Position numbers and translations under genes: made by a program
Assembly: GCA_033675265.1 (NCBI GenBank)
Contig: JAUJYZ010001007.1
Location: 1-64,000 of the forward strand
Direction of reading: 5' to 3'
Length of the DNA stretch: 64,000 nt
Source of the DNA: Actinostola sp. cb2023
Taxonomy: Eukaryota > Cnidaria > Anthozoa > Actiniaria > Actinostolidae
Notes under the pieces: generated by a model
What the model was told of the DNA's origin: nothing
Database searches by the model: none
The model's input: only the letters and a program-made list of their open reading frames with translations
Shown: one piece after another, positions 11,570-29,146 of the stretch
How the letters are laid out: every line of letters begins with the position of its first letter
Position numbering within the stretch: the first letter of the stretch is position 1

Positions 11570-12580
11570 CTTTTGTTGCATAAAATTTAAGCCAATTGTT
11601 GATATTCTCAAAAATTCCTAAGAATTTCCAAACTAATTTCAAAGGAGATTGACATTCTCTGAAATTCCAAGGTACTGTTAATTCTTAGGAATTCCTAGCT
11701 CAGTTTTCAGGATCAGAAAAACTCATTTTGGAGAGTTGGGAAAACTTGGGAATTCTAAAGAATTCCTAAGAATTCCTAGGTCTTCTCAAGAAGTTGGGAA
11801 TCAATTTCGCAAGGGTGAACCAATGGTTTTAAGGCTTTAAACATTATTGTTTTTCCCCAAAAATACTATGTACAGTGGAAGATACAGTAAAACCATGAAT
11901 GTATTGAAAATAAATATTAATGGTACTCATGGAACCATAAATGTTTACATATAATTCCACAGATGTGTTTTAAATAAAACATTAATGGTAATTGACAAGA
12001 TAATTTCCCATTAATGGTACTCATGGAACCATAAATGTTTACATATAATTCCACAGGTGTGTTTTAAATAAAACATTAATGGTAATTGACAAGATAATTT
12101 TTATGACAAGATAATCATAAAACCAAAAATGTTATCTAATTATTCAATGAATGTATTTAAAAAAAAACATTGATGTAATTTAAGGAACACAATTCCATTC
12201 ATGGTTTCAATTTTTCATTAATGTTTTTTGAAAAATAACATGCATGTTTCAACAATGCACATTAATGGTAATTGTTGATCATTTATAATTCCCATTAATG
12301 GGAAATTTCAAAAACATGAATGGCAAACATTCTAAAACATGAATGTTTGTACATAAAACAGTCGTGTAATTATAAAAGGGATTTCCATTCATGGTTTTTG
12401 TTTTTCAATAATGTTTTTCTTATAAAATACAAGCATGTTTTTTTTAAATTACATTAATGGTAATGCATTTGGAAATGGTTGTTTTAAAATACTAGATAAT
12501 TTCCCATTAATGTTTTTACTTATGAATGTTTTTTTTATCAAAAACCATCATGGTTTATGGTGAAAACATTCATGTTTTTT
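11570..12580. repeat. zone of palindromic words
   Basis: 11590-11800 is filled with variants of the self-complementary word AGGAATTCCT. 11860-12580 is filled with variants of ACATTAATG, CATGAATGTTT and CCATTCATGG. Within it a 94-bp unit is repeated directly (11916-12009 and 12010-12103). No frame is convincing. The zone lies in the modelled intron 4 of the MULE-type gene. Confidence 0.7.
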
Positions 12581-12668
12581 TACTTTTTTTCCCTGTGTCA
12601 TATAGCACAGCACATTTTATCATTCATTTGTCAAGCACTTGTTATTGACTTATAGTGATGATACTTAC

Positions 12669-13781
12669 CATCAGAGTCAACATCCATGTTAGAAGGTGCA
12701 TCTTCAGGTACTGGTGCATGTAGATCTTCAGCTACTGGTTCATCTCCAGGTATAAAGTCTGAAATGAAATACATAATAAAATTAGTTCCCAATTAGGTTA
12801 CCATTGGCCAAGTTTTCATACAAGTTCTTAATATAGTGTTCAATTAGCATGATTGTGTCATAGAGAAGAACTAAGAAGAAATATAGAGATATTTTAAAAT
12901 ACCTGGTCTGGGAGCTTCCTTGTAAAAGCACTTTGGACATTCGTATCCATTGATGCGAGTGTAGATCCTGATGGATCCCAGGACCCCAAAATGCACACCT
13001 GTTGTATCTATTTCAATGTGGTAGGTACATTTTGGGCAGAAAATTTCGTATGTCTCCCCTTGACCATATTTGTCCACAAATTCTGAAATGTAGTAATTAA
13101 GTAAATAAGTATAAGTATGTTATAGTATATACCTAATTGCATAATAGTTGTCAGGTTGAAAATCATTAAAAGCTACATATATATACACACCCCCTATCCC
13201 AGACCTAAGCTTCAAAATACACACACCCCTATCCCAGACCTAAGCTTCAAAATACACACACCCCTATCCCAGACCTAAGCTTCAAAATACACACACCCCA
13301 ATCCCAGATCTAAGCTTCAAAATATATACCCTTCTATCCCAGACCTAAGCTTCCAAATACACACACCCCTATCCCAGACCTAAGCTTCAAAATATATACC
13401 CTCTATCCAACCCTAAGGAGCTTGTTATTCTATAATAATTAGAGTCCTCACCATTAACAAGATCTTCTTCATGATCAGGAGCTGTTGACGGAGCTGTGAT
13501 GTCATCTGCAGAACCTAAAAGAGCATAACATTTCTGTTAATGGATATACACTAATATTATGGCATGCTGACATTAGCATAGTTGCATATTGGAGTTTATT
13601 AATACTTACATTGAGGACATTGCCACTCAATTTCCGTCTCCTCTTGCACAGCCCTTCTGTAGTCATCTTGGGAAATACCTGTGCCACAGGTCCTGTGGTA
13701 CCATCTATCGCACACTTCGCAACAGAGACCTTGCTGCCTGGCACGGACAGGTGTTGAGCATCTCAGACATAAATCCGACAT
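12669..13781 (-). CDS. PHD finger and zinc-ribbon exons 1-4 of MULE-type gene
   Basis: Four exons with canonical borders: 13781-13610, 13514-13452, 13082-12903 and 12758-12669. Phases agree at each internal junction (phase 1 throughout), and no stop occurs in the joined frame. Exon 1 starts at ATG and encodes a PHD-type finger (CLRC, CCEVC, HRTCGTGIS, WQCPQC) that resembles the PHD of the intronless MULE copy, including GIS-x3-YR-x-AV. Exon 3 has two CPKC knuckles about 40 residues apart, a zinc-ribbon arrangement that the intronless copy lacks. Exons 2 and 4 are short acidic linkers. The last donor (TGATG|GTAAGT) leaves phase 1, which the candidate acceptor before the FLYWCH exon at 8304 accepts. 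I infer one gene running 13781 to 5383. Alternatively these exons belong to a separate truncated gene. Confidence 0.66.
13187..13415. repeat. 35-bp minisatellite
   Basis: About six to seven copies of a 35-bp unit containing CCCCTATCCCAGACCTAAGC. Copies start near 13191, 13226, 13261, 13296, 13331, 13366 and 13401, with growing divergence toward the end. It sits in intron 2 of the PHD/MULE gene model. Confidence 0.92.
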
Positions 13782-13810
13782 GATAAAAGATAGAAGATTG
13801 TAGAAGATTG

Positions 13811-13854
13811 TAGATTGCTTGTAGATTGCTTGTAGATTGCTTGTAGATTGCTTG
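13811..13854. repeat. four copies of an 11-bp repeat
   Basis: Four perfect copies of TAGATTGCTTG lie 30-73 bp upstream of the modelled start codon of the PHD exon, on the side expected for its 5' leader. Two partial copies precede them. Confidence 0.9.
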
Positions 13855-15058
13855 TTCTTTGATTCGATTAATGATGTACTGAGACATATTCTGCCAGTCC
13901 TTTATATACTCCAGAGGAAGATCAAACAATTTCAATAAAACTTTCATGATTGGTCAGTAAAAGGATCCACTGGGAATATATTGTTGTTGACACGATTAAT
14001 ATCATATTGTTTCTGGACTTGTTTGTCTAAGTAGAGTATTATCACAGGCAGCCCAAGCTGTGATCTTGTGAATAATTGTAGAGAATGTATGTAGAATTAC
14101 ACAATAACGTACAATGGCACTTACGTTGTCAATAAAGGACTGCAAATTTACCACAGTGTTGATAATTTACTGTTCTAATGCCCTGATGTGTTAGTTTTGC
14201 GTTTTACTCTGTAAAGGAAGAGAAAGAATGGAAAAAAAATCATTGAATTGAATTGAATAATTACTGGTTGAACTATGTTTTCATGTTATTGAATATTGTT
14301 ACAATCGGCTTGCCATACCACAGCATAGTACATCTTTTGATGGCATTGGGCTAAGACTTTGAACATGGAGATCATGAATGATGGATTTCCTAAAATCCTT
14401 TTATTAAAATACCCTTATTGAGGGCAAGTGGATAGGCAAAGGCAAGGGATCTTGCATACATAAACGCCACAATGATAGCTTGGTATTGTCAAGATAGCAA
14501 GATTTCCCTCGAAAAAATCCATATGAAGTGCCTTCTCAGTCAAAAATAGCTGTCTTCTTTGACTTCGCGTATGACACGTACAAGAATTGCTGGGTCCCGG
14601 AAGTATTGTGCAACTTTGCACAGTTCTGACATTGAATAACAAATATGGGCTGCGTTTTTAAACACAAGTAATGAATGCTCCAAACTCCTTACTTCCAATA
14701 ATTTATCTCTGGTTCTTGACTAGAACTCCATTTGTCTTTGTAAAATAAGTCAATAAATGGACTGGACTGGACACATAGTCTCTTTTTGAACTTTTGAAAT
14801 TGATTACGAACTTCACTCTTATTAGCACGATAATGAAAAGTTAATACAGAAACAGGTTGAGTGTGAATTATGAAAACAAACACACAGAAGTATGACGCCA
14901 CAGGTCTAGTGATATAACAGTTAGGAATGTTGTGCGGAACACAGCATATTTCCTACATTTCCTACAAACATGCTTGCTGCTACTTTGGAGAAATATATAT
15001 CTAGTACTGTGTATTTGAGAACTAAACCCCTTGACAATAATAATAATATCAGAACTGG
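13855..15058. other. no gene recognised
   Basis: Short open frames on the minus strand (for example around 14415-14642 and 14689-14901) show no domain. This is the upstream flank of the PHD gene and the left flank of the 8.2-kb transposon. A short AAT run lies at 15036-15049. Confidence 0.4.
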
Positions 15059-15760
15059 TTAAGAGCGGATGTCAGTAAGGATCGAGAATCGCCGGTCAAC
15101 GATGATTTTGGTATAATCCTCATATTTTGTCTGAAGATACTCTTGGTCGAACTATTTTCAAAAATCATATTTAAAAGTTCCAGCGCTTTTTTATTTTTGA
15201 GAAATTTGCGAAAGTTTGAAAATGCGTTCAAAGTGCGGTTTTGCCCTCGGTCAATTACCAATATTTACGTGCGAGAACGAAGCGCCGTAAAAGTCCAACA
15301 CTAATTCCAATCGATTTCAAACTTTCTACAAACTTAAACCAGTTATTCTTGATTACGATTCACGTAAAATTTATTTTAGATCTGTAGGAAATGTTACTTT
15401 GCGGGCAATTTTAAACGTCCGCCTGCAGGAGCTCAGAACTGACACCTAAATATAGGCTATTTTTAAAGCACAAATACTACTCCTGGTACCTAATTGTTGG
15501 ACAATGAAATGTCACAGCCTTATTCTCTGGTCATTCAAGTGTCTTCACTCCAAATTTCAACCTTTAACTCGAATTATTTCCTTTCCGGAAATCCGAGCGT
15601 CCGTGGTAATATGCACGGATCGAATTACATTAATATTGAGGCAGCACGCATACTGGAACTGTAATGTAAGCCGATAAATATTACATTTCTTGTAAACATA
15701 CACAATCTACTAATTACTTCAAACCTACAGGAAGGCAACATGCAACAGCAATATTTGTGA
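15059..15760 (+). repeat. left terminal inverted repeat
   Basis: Matches the reverse complement of 22591-23289 over its full length with few mismatches. A 70-codon frame inside it appears in both arms and is read outward toward the element end. It has no recognised domain and is probably fortuitous. Confidence 0.9.
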
Positions 15761-16353
15761 AGAATTAAAATGTTGGGTTTCACCTCGATGTAAAAACCTC
15801 ACAAGCCTAACGGTATCATATTTGTGAGTTCTAACTCTTTACAAAGTAACCTAATTAGTTCTACTTGTTGCTGTTAATTTCTATATTTTTCTCTGTGGTA
15901 GCTACATAGCCATTTTCTAACAAGATTTATTTTGCATTTGAGTGACGCCAGTTGTGAGCTTTGTAGTTTTTACACCGAGGATGAGCCAACATTTTGAACT
16001 AGAACATTTTGCTAACATCAAAGTAATTAGCAAGACTTAGCGAATTGCCAACAAGCCACCTACAAAGTTCGAACTGATCAAATGAATGTGGTCACTGTAC
16101 TTTCAATTGGTTGATTTTTGTTCTAGCTGGTCGTCGTTGTTATTTTTATAGCGATTTGCTCTCTATAACAGAGAATTTAATATCGGGTTGTGATCAAAAT
16201 CTATCTCTGCACGTGCATAATTGACATGTGTAACGCAACGCCAACAAATAGATCACGCATGGAAGTGGAAGATTTCGCAATTCCAGCACTGGAGCATGCG
16301 GTGTGTTTCTAAAGTTGGCGTGTTGTAATGAACGTTTCTACGTTATTTGCTAC
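15761..16353. other. internal leader region of transposon
   Basis: No recognised coding sequence. It lies between the left arm and the first modelled coding exon, so promoter, 5' leader or an unrecognised first exon may be here. Confidence 0.4.
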
Positions 16354-21447
<5,094 letters not shown>

Positions 21448-21703
21448 TTGGCTAAATTTTGAGGCGACGTATAGAGAGCTCAATACATGTACATTGCAGA
21501 TCATTGCAACTGCGGATTGTTTTGTTTTGTTTCTTTAATTTGTTCAAGTTTTTACTATACGGCATCGCTACAAATGTAATAACTGAATGTGAATGATGAT
21601 ATGGTAGCCTCCTCCGCATGAAACCCTTCGATTATGGGATCCCCCAGTCCCTCACGGTCTGCCAACGGCCGAGACCACAGGACACCCAGAGAAGAGAAAA
21701 GCC

Positions 21704-21738
<35 letters not shown>

Positions 21739-22590
21739 CATGAGGAGGAGGCTAGACTAAAGGCTAAGTTTCCTTGATCGTTAGGGTCGCCGAAAATAAT
21801 GTTCACGATTGCTCAGCGAGCCGGCCTAGCGATCGCAGGGGATTTTTCCATCTGAGATAAAACATGATTCAGCGATCGCAGCGATCACACGGAAACTCAT
21901 GGGAAATGAAGAATTGTTCGGCAAGATACAGGGGTGGGGTGGGGATAAATTCCAATGCACACTAAAGGAATAATGTTTTCACTAGTTCGAGATAACGGAG
22001 GTTTTCAGGATAACCTAGTTCTAAATAGGTTTAGGCTAAGTAATAGTTTTAATTTATTTTATTACTGACATTATATTTTATTTTGTAGTGAAATTCAAAA
22101 CGTAGTATGAAATCCTACTGACCAACAATTATGTGGCTATGTAGAACACCGATAAATTAGTACAGTTAGCGGTCAGCCAAGTTAACCTCTGTTCATGTTA
22201 TATACACGTACACCTTAATCTATTTGGGTTTTAAATTGTAATAGAGCTGACAGCAACCTAATGTTTACATATCTGTGCGAGTCAAGTACCGCACTACGAG
22301 TGGTCAATTACATATGACTTGGATCATACATTAATCTCGAACCTAGCCTGCGAAAAGCAGCCGATAGGAGAAAATAAGAGAAATAAGGCTCGATTCATTT
22401 TTGTATCTATTGGTCATGGTTTCTTGTCTTTCTTTATGTAGCTGAACAGCTGCTATTAGAAGAGAAAATCAATCCAATTTTATTGATCAATAAAAAGACT
22501 CGTGTTTACCGCTTGAGCTATCCGGCACGACTTGTTGACAGTCACTATCCACCGTATGAAAGATGCTTTTGATCCCAAACCTCGACTTTC
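21448..22590. other. 3' internal region of transposon
   Basis: It follows the transposase stop codon. A (GA)n microsatellite sits at about 21710-21736. No further gene or clear polyadenylation signal was recognised before the right arm. Confidence 0.5.
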
Positions 22591-23289
22591 TCACAAATAT
22601 TGCTGTTGCATTTTGCCTTCCTGTAGGTTTGAAGTAAGTAGATTGTGTATGTTTACAAGAAATGTAATATTTATCGGCTTACATTACAGTTCCAGTATGC
22701 GTGCTGCCTCAATATTAATGTAATTCGATCCGTGCATATTACCACGGACGCTCGGATTTCCGGAAAGGAAATAATTCGAGTTAAAGGTTGAAAGTTGGAG
22801 TGAAGACACTTGAATGACCAGAGAATAAGGCTGTGACATTTCATTGTCCAACAATTAGGTACCAGGAGTAGTATTTGTGCTTTAAAAATAGCCTATATTT
22901 AGGTGTCAGTTCTGAGCTCCTGCAGGCGGACGTTTAAAATTGCCCGCAAAGTAACATTTCCTACAGATCTAAAATAAATTTTACGTGAATCGTAATCAAG
23001 AATAACTGGTTTAAGTTTGTAGAAAGTTTGAAATCGATTGGAATTAGTGTTGGACTTTTACGGCGCTTCGTTCTCGCACGTAAATATTGGTAATTGACCG
23101 AGGGCAAAACCGCACTTTGAACGCATTTTCAAACTTTCGCAAATTTCTCAAAAATAAAAAAGCGCTGGAACTTTTAAATATGATTTTTGAAAATAGTTCG
23201 ACCAAGAGTATCTTCAGACAAAATATGAGGATTATACCAAAATCATCGTTGACCGGCGATTCTCGATCCTTACTGACATCCGCTCTTAA
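22591..23289 (-). repeat. right terminal inverted repeat
   Basis: Inverted partner of 15059-15760. It ends in CGCTCTTAA, directly abutting the first, partial copy of the 991-bp tandem repeat. Confidence 0.9.
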
Positions 23290-26200
23290 ATGCTTTGATG
23301 TAGTTTTGAAGAACGATTTTTACGATTCCTTTTCCTTCTGAATTTTTCAAACGTGGAATAAAATAAACATCCATCATGAGCTACTGAAAATAACTCGACT
23401 GGCTCGACTGTTTGCATGACTTCTGTACATATAGCTTTCTGTCAATAGATGGAGTTATACATGACCGTTGTACGGCGTTGGTCGTGAGTTTAATTATAAC
23501 AAAAGTCCGCGGATTGCCTTAAATGCTTTGATGTAGTTTTGAAGTACGATTTTTACGATTCCTTTTCCTTCTGAATTTTTCAAACGTGGAATAAAATAAA
23601 CATCCATCATGAGTTACTGAAAATAACTCGACTGGCTCGACTGTTTGCATGACTTCTGTACATATAGCTTTCTGTCAATAGATGGAGTTATACATGACCG
23701 TTGTACGGCGTTGGTCGTGAGTTTAATTATAACAAGAGTCCGCGGAGATCTTTATCTATGAGTCAGACACAAGTCTCCCTCGTCATTGAGCGTCTTCTTC
23801 TGTAATAGATCCCTAAAATCTAAGGACGTTTTGATTTCGATTGTATTTTTGCCGTTCACTGACCTGTTTTGAGCGTGGAAATTCGGTTTTAAATCAACGG
23901 TTCTAAAATTAGGTCGCGTAATAGATGTATGACTCAGATAAGGATCACTTTACAACTGTCATCTCACTGAAAAGAACACGGATTTTCGAACATTGACCTT
24001 GCTCGATCGCCTTTGTCTCAATTCATTTTTGGATATGAGTTCGAGTTCGTGGAAAGGCGTTATAGAACAGCCGATAACACACGGGCTTTAAACAGGCTCA
24101 TTTCACAGACAAAAGAAATACGGCTATTCGTGTGGGCCCACTCTGAAAGATGTCGTTTCATTTATAACAAAAGCAAACGCGCCTTAGCTTCATCGTGGAA
24201 TGATCAACTACAATCCTGAACTTAATAGCTTGAAGATCTATGATGAGAAATCTTGAAACTCGATAGGATCAAATACATCGCATTCTTCGCATTTTTTCTT
24301 CATTCTATCACCTGAAAAAAATAATAAAATTAAAAAAAAGAAAGTGTATTTTCTAACTCGGGCTTCCTTCGGAAGGGCCCGAGTAATGAAAAGGACAATG
24401 TCAGTTGCGTGAGGAGAGACCTGACAATGACTGACAGTTGCGTGACGAGGGAGATTATATGTCTGCCAGATGAAGGGCTATACGATTTACGAACATTGAC
24501 CTTGCTTGCCTTAAATGCTTTGATGTAGTTTTGAAGAACGATTTTTACGATTCCTTTTCCTTCTGAATTTTTCAAACGTGGAATAAAATAAACATCCATC
24601 ATGAGCTACTGAAAATAACTCGACTGGCTCGACTGTTTGCATGACTTCTGTACATATAGCTTTCTGTCAATAGATGGAGTTATACATGACCGTTGTACGG
24701 CGTTGGTCGTGAGTTTAATTATAACAAGAGTCCGCGGAGATCTTTATCTATGAGTCAGACACAAGTCTCCCTCGTCATTGAGCGTCTTCTTCTGTAATAG
24801 ATCCCTAAAATCTAAGGACGTTTTGATTTCGATTGTATTTTTGCCGTTCACTGACCTGTTTTGAGCGTGGAAATTCGGTTTTAAATCAACGGTTCTAAAA
24901 TTAGGTCGCGTAATAGATGTATGACTCAGATAAGGATCACTTTACAACTGTCATCTCACTGAAAAGAACACGGATTTTCGAACATTGACCTTGCTCGATC
25001 GCCTTTGTCTCAATTCATTTTTGGATATGAGTTCGAGTTCGTGGAAAGGCGTTATAGAACAGCCGATAACACACGGGCTTTAAACAGGCTCATTTCACAG
25101 ACAAAAGAATACGGCTATTCGTGTGGGCCCACTCTGAAAGATGTCGTTTCATTTATAACAAAAGCAAACGCGCCTTAGCTTCATCGTGGAATGATCAACT
25201 ACAATCCTGAACTTAATAGCTTGAAGATCTATGATGAGAAATCTTGAAACTCGATAGGATCAAATACATCGCATTCTTCGCATTTTTTCTTCATTCTATC
25301 ACCTGAAAAAAATAATAAAATTAAAAAAAAGAAAGTGTATTTTCTAACTCGGGCTTCCTTCGGAAGGGCCCGAGTAATGAAAAGGACAATGTCAGTTGCG
25401 TGAGGAGAGACCTGACAATGACTGACAGTTGCGTGACGAGGGAGATTATATGTCTGCCAGATGAAGGGCTATACGATTTACGAACATTGACCTTGCTTGC
25501 CTTAAATGCTTTGATGTAGTTTTGAAGAACGATTTTTACGATTCCTTTTCCTTCTGAATTTTTCAAACGTGGAATAAAATAAACATCCATCATGAGCTAC
25601 TGAAAATAACTCGACTGGCTCGACTGTTTGCATGACTTCTGTACATATAGCTTTCTGTCAATAGATGGAGTTATACATGACCGTTGTACGGCGTTGGTCG
25701 TGAGTTTAATTATAACAAGAGTCCGCGGAGATCTTTATCTATGAGTCAGACACAAGTCTCCCTCGTCATTGAGCGTCTTCTTCTATAATAGATCCCTAAA
25801 ATCTAAGGACGTTTTGATTTCGATTGTATTTTTGCCGTTCACTGACCTGTTTTGAGCGTGGAAATTCGGTTTTAAATCAACGGTTCTAAAATTAGGTCGC
25901 CGGTAATAGATGTATGACTCAGATAAGGATCACTTTACAACTGTCATCTTACTGAAAAGAACACGGATTTTCGAACATTGACCTTGCTCGATCGCCTTTG
26001 TCTCAATTCATTTTTGGATATGAGTTCGAGTTCGTGGAAAGGCGTTATAGAACAGCCGATAAAACACGGGCTTTAAACAGGCTCATTTCACAGACAAAAG
26101 CATACGGCTATTCGTGTGGGCCCACTCTGAAAGATGTCGTTTCATTTATAACAAAAGCAAACGCGCCTTAGCTTCATCGTGGAATGATCAACTACAATCC

Positions 26201-26376
26201 TGAACTTAATAGCTTGAAGATCTATGATGAGAAATCTTGAAACTCGATAGGATCAAATACATCGCATTCTTCGCATTTTTTTGTCATTCCTTCACCTGAA
26301 AAAAATAAAAAAAATAAAAATAAAAAAAAGAAAGTGTATTTTCTAACTCGGGCTTCCTTCGGAAGGGCCCGAGTAA
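23286..26376. repeat. ~991-bp tandem repeat, about 3 copies plus partial
   Basis: The word TTAAATGCTTTGATGTAG starts copies at 23286 (partial, 233 bp), 23519, 24511 and 25502. The last copy is cut off near 26376. Copies 2 and 3 are nearly identical; copy 4 has several small changes, such as a 2-bp insertion (GGTCGCCGGTAA). Each unit contains a GC-rich hairpin, CTCGGGC...GGCCCGAG, at 24357-24383, 25348-25374 and 26347-26373. A 90-codon minus-strand frame repeated in two units has no known domain and is probably not a gene. Confidence 0.93.
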
Positions 26377-29016
26377 TAATCCGTATTTTTAAGTATATTC
26401 TTAATGTTTTGCTTACTATGAGATGTTAAAATACGATATAAATATGATAGAACGACGCATACATAATAAAAATGTACCATTTGAGAGAACGAGGCATAAC
26501 TAATAAAAATGTACCATATATGAAGTACCTAGGACACGGCCGCTGTGATACAATACGTTCTCCTTGTAGCTATTGGTTGCATTGTACTTACACTCGGAAA
26601 AGAAAGCGAAAGCTTGACATGTTCATAGCGACTATACAGTCAGGAATATTTGGCGAGATTGTCTACCAGCCGTGTACGGGGGATGATGAAATAAAAGTTC
26701 CCCGTGATAATGGTGCTAGAACTGATAAACAAACGAATAGCTGGTCATCTACACATCTATAATCTAGATGTTCTTAAGTTTTATTCATCTACTGGTATAT
26801 GTTCAAGGTAATTTAATGGAGCAGAAGCCGTCAAAGTTCGTTCTACAATGACGGTAAATACATGCGTACTTTATTTTACCTCACATCGACCGTTTCAAGT
26901 TCGACTAAAATACTACTGCATAAATCTTCTCCCTCATATTCTACAGTGTAATACGTACTAATATTCAAGACTGGCTTGTGATTAAACGTGATGAAAAGGA
27001 AGATGTGTGTATTATCAAGCGAAATAAATTCATGTTTTATGACAGAAGCCACAATGAAGCAGAGGAAGCCCAAACGTAGAAGTGAACTTTAAAATATATC
27101 ATGTCATTTGCTGAAATGTAGAATGAATGTTCACAGTTACATTTTGCAACTAAATTCAACTCGCAGCACTTCACTTTCTATTAGAAACGGCTAGTCTAAA
27201 AAATAATTTATGAGATAGGATTTTAAAATCTGTTGATCTGTTGTCCTACAACTGCAGTGTGTTGACAATCGTGCAAAGCAGATTGATCAGTAGAGGTCAG
27301 TCGCATCGGGTCATCCTGAATCCGACATTTCGTGACTACTACATTTACTGGTAGTATTCTGAGTATTAGGAGACTATTAAATTGTGAAGTATTTATATAC
27401 ATCAGATTCGTGGATATATCCAACTTCTTTTAGTTTTATACCGAAAAATAATTATTGAGCAGTTCAGTCACCATACAACATGGTAAACATGTACGGCGTA
27501 GCATGTGTACATTTTGTCTGCGCATGCGTTTGGATTCAGATCGATTTCAAAGTACTATTTGCATAATCGATACTTCAGCTTTTGTCATTCATGTGCCAAC
27601 GATGTGCCAACCAGAGATCGATTGGCTGTTGAAACAAAACGTGTGAGAAGTCTTTGTGGAAATGGTTGGCAATTTACATCACAATGTTAATGTTTGTAAA
27701 CATGAAGTATCGCTATTGTTTTGCCAAGTCCACTGCTGTGGAAGATTTAGTGAGCGATCTACTTCTCTAGAATGAAGTTTTAGAAAATCATTGAAAGGAA
27801 ATCAATAGTCCGCCTACTTTTGTGGTGCCGTGGATATATTTTTCCGTATAATGGAACAAAATCCGCCAAAACAAGGCAACATTTCTACGGAGAAGTCGGG
27901 TGAATGAGTGATACTTGGACACTTCAAATCCACCGCAAAGCAAGAGGGACAATTTTTCAACTCCAACAAACAAGACCTTACGAAACTAGCATGAGTGAAG
28001 CAATAAATCACGGAAGAAAATTGCTGGGGGGTGAGCTATTAAGAGAGGTTTTCTTATAATTTAGTTTGACACGTCACCAATTCAGATAAACGATTCGCAA
28101 ACACAATGCTGAATAAAAACTCAATGTGAATCAAACTTATATCAAACGGTTTACAACTGATTCTAAGAAGTCCATAAAAATGAAGAATTAAGCTATCCTT
28201 TACAATAAACTTCAACACATAGAGTGTTTGTAATATGGAATATGAAATATGATACTTTGCCTTGTAGCCGAATATTTGGGTTGATTGGATGACGTCACTA
28301 CCGCCCGTTCCAGTCTCCCTCCAAGTTTTCGATTTATTCACTGGCCTCGAAAAAGAAAGAGCAAAAACTAGCACTTGCCGTTGAAATTTCGAAAAACCGT
28401 TTGGTAGAGTTATTATTGATAGCTTCAAGATTGTAATTACGGAGTTTCAGCTGGTTTAAAAGTTTGAGATATTTTGATCAGTGTTCATTTTCTTCAATGG
28501 TGAAATCGCCACAACACGGCCATGTCTGTTCTCCGTTTTAACGCTAGTAAAAGCCCGGGCCGGTAAAAGCTTAAAAATTTCGAGTTTTTCCGAACGTACC
28601 CAGTGGGAGTACTCCAAGCACATCTTTTCCCGATAAAAGAACGGCTTGATCTTGCTATTGTTTTAATTGAACTTCTCTAATAAATTACATCCACTATAAA
28701 ATACTTAAGGATCAATTGGCTTGGTCTGGGATGTGTTAGAATCTGTCTGTTAATCACATGTCACTTTGGTCAATTTAGACCAATAGAAATTCGCGGCTTC
28801 TGGCGGCCGCGGGTTATCAAAAAACCCAGGGCTTGCTTGCAGGCTCTCAATCCCTTCCCTTCTCCCCAATCCCCCTCTTCGCTCGCCTCCGTTCCTCTTC
28901 CCCAGACCCATCTCCCCCTCCCCCTTTCCCCTGCCCCAGAAAGCCTGGCAACGCAGGCTACATAAATGACACCATCCTATACATATTACATCTCAGCCAA
29001 TCAGAGCTCACCATTT
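26377..29016. other. no gene recognised
   Basis: Short frames on both strands show no domains. A CT-rich stretch lies at about 28845-28935. A word matching 6530-6560 and 6700-6760 ('ctgaaatgta', 'cagcacttcactttct') recurs near 27110-27180, hinting at a shared dispersed repeat. Confidence 0.4.
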
Positions 29017-29078
29017 CTATGAAATACAGAGCGGTATTTCATCGATTTTTCTATGAAATAAAGAGCGGTATTTCATTG
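29017..29078. repeat. two copies of a short palindrome
   Basis: CTATGAAATA-x-AGAGCGGTATTTCAT occurs twice in tandem. Each copy has ATGAAATA facing TATTTCAT around a short loop. Confidence 0.7.
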
Positions 29079-29100
29079 TTTGTATTAGCCAATCATATCT

Positions 29101-29146
29101 GTATACCATATCTGTTATAGGGTAATTAGCACGGAACCGTGACCCC
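29101..29146 (+). repeat. isolated diverged satellite fragment
   Basis: This stretch carries CCATATCTGTTATAGGGTAA, then TTAGCACG and GACCCCCTTT. It matches the second half of the 98-bp satellite monomer. It is closest to the edge monomer at 31545-31590, which also has the CTGTTATA form instead of CTATGG. Confidence 0.65.

Noticed and set aside
15049..15261. 70-codon frame in both transposon arms as a second gene
   Set aside because: It reads outward to the element end, has no start context or domain, and is shared only because the arms are inverted copies.
24357..24383. Rho-independent terminator
   Set aside because: It has a hairpin shape with an A-rich run upstream, but it sits in a eukaryotic tandem repeat with no bacterial gene nearby.
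24330..25593. Two identical 90-codon minus frames
   Set aside because: They are identical only because the 991-bp unit is duplicated. No domain, and one end is an A/T-rich run.
22591..26376. Transposon right arm and 991-bp repeat as one element
   Set aside because: The left arm is not followed outward by the same repeat, so the tandem repeat was treated as flanking DNA.
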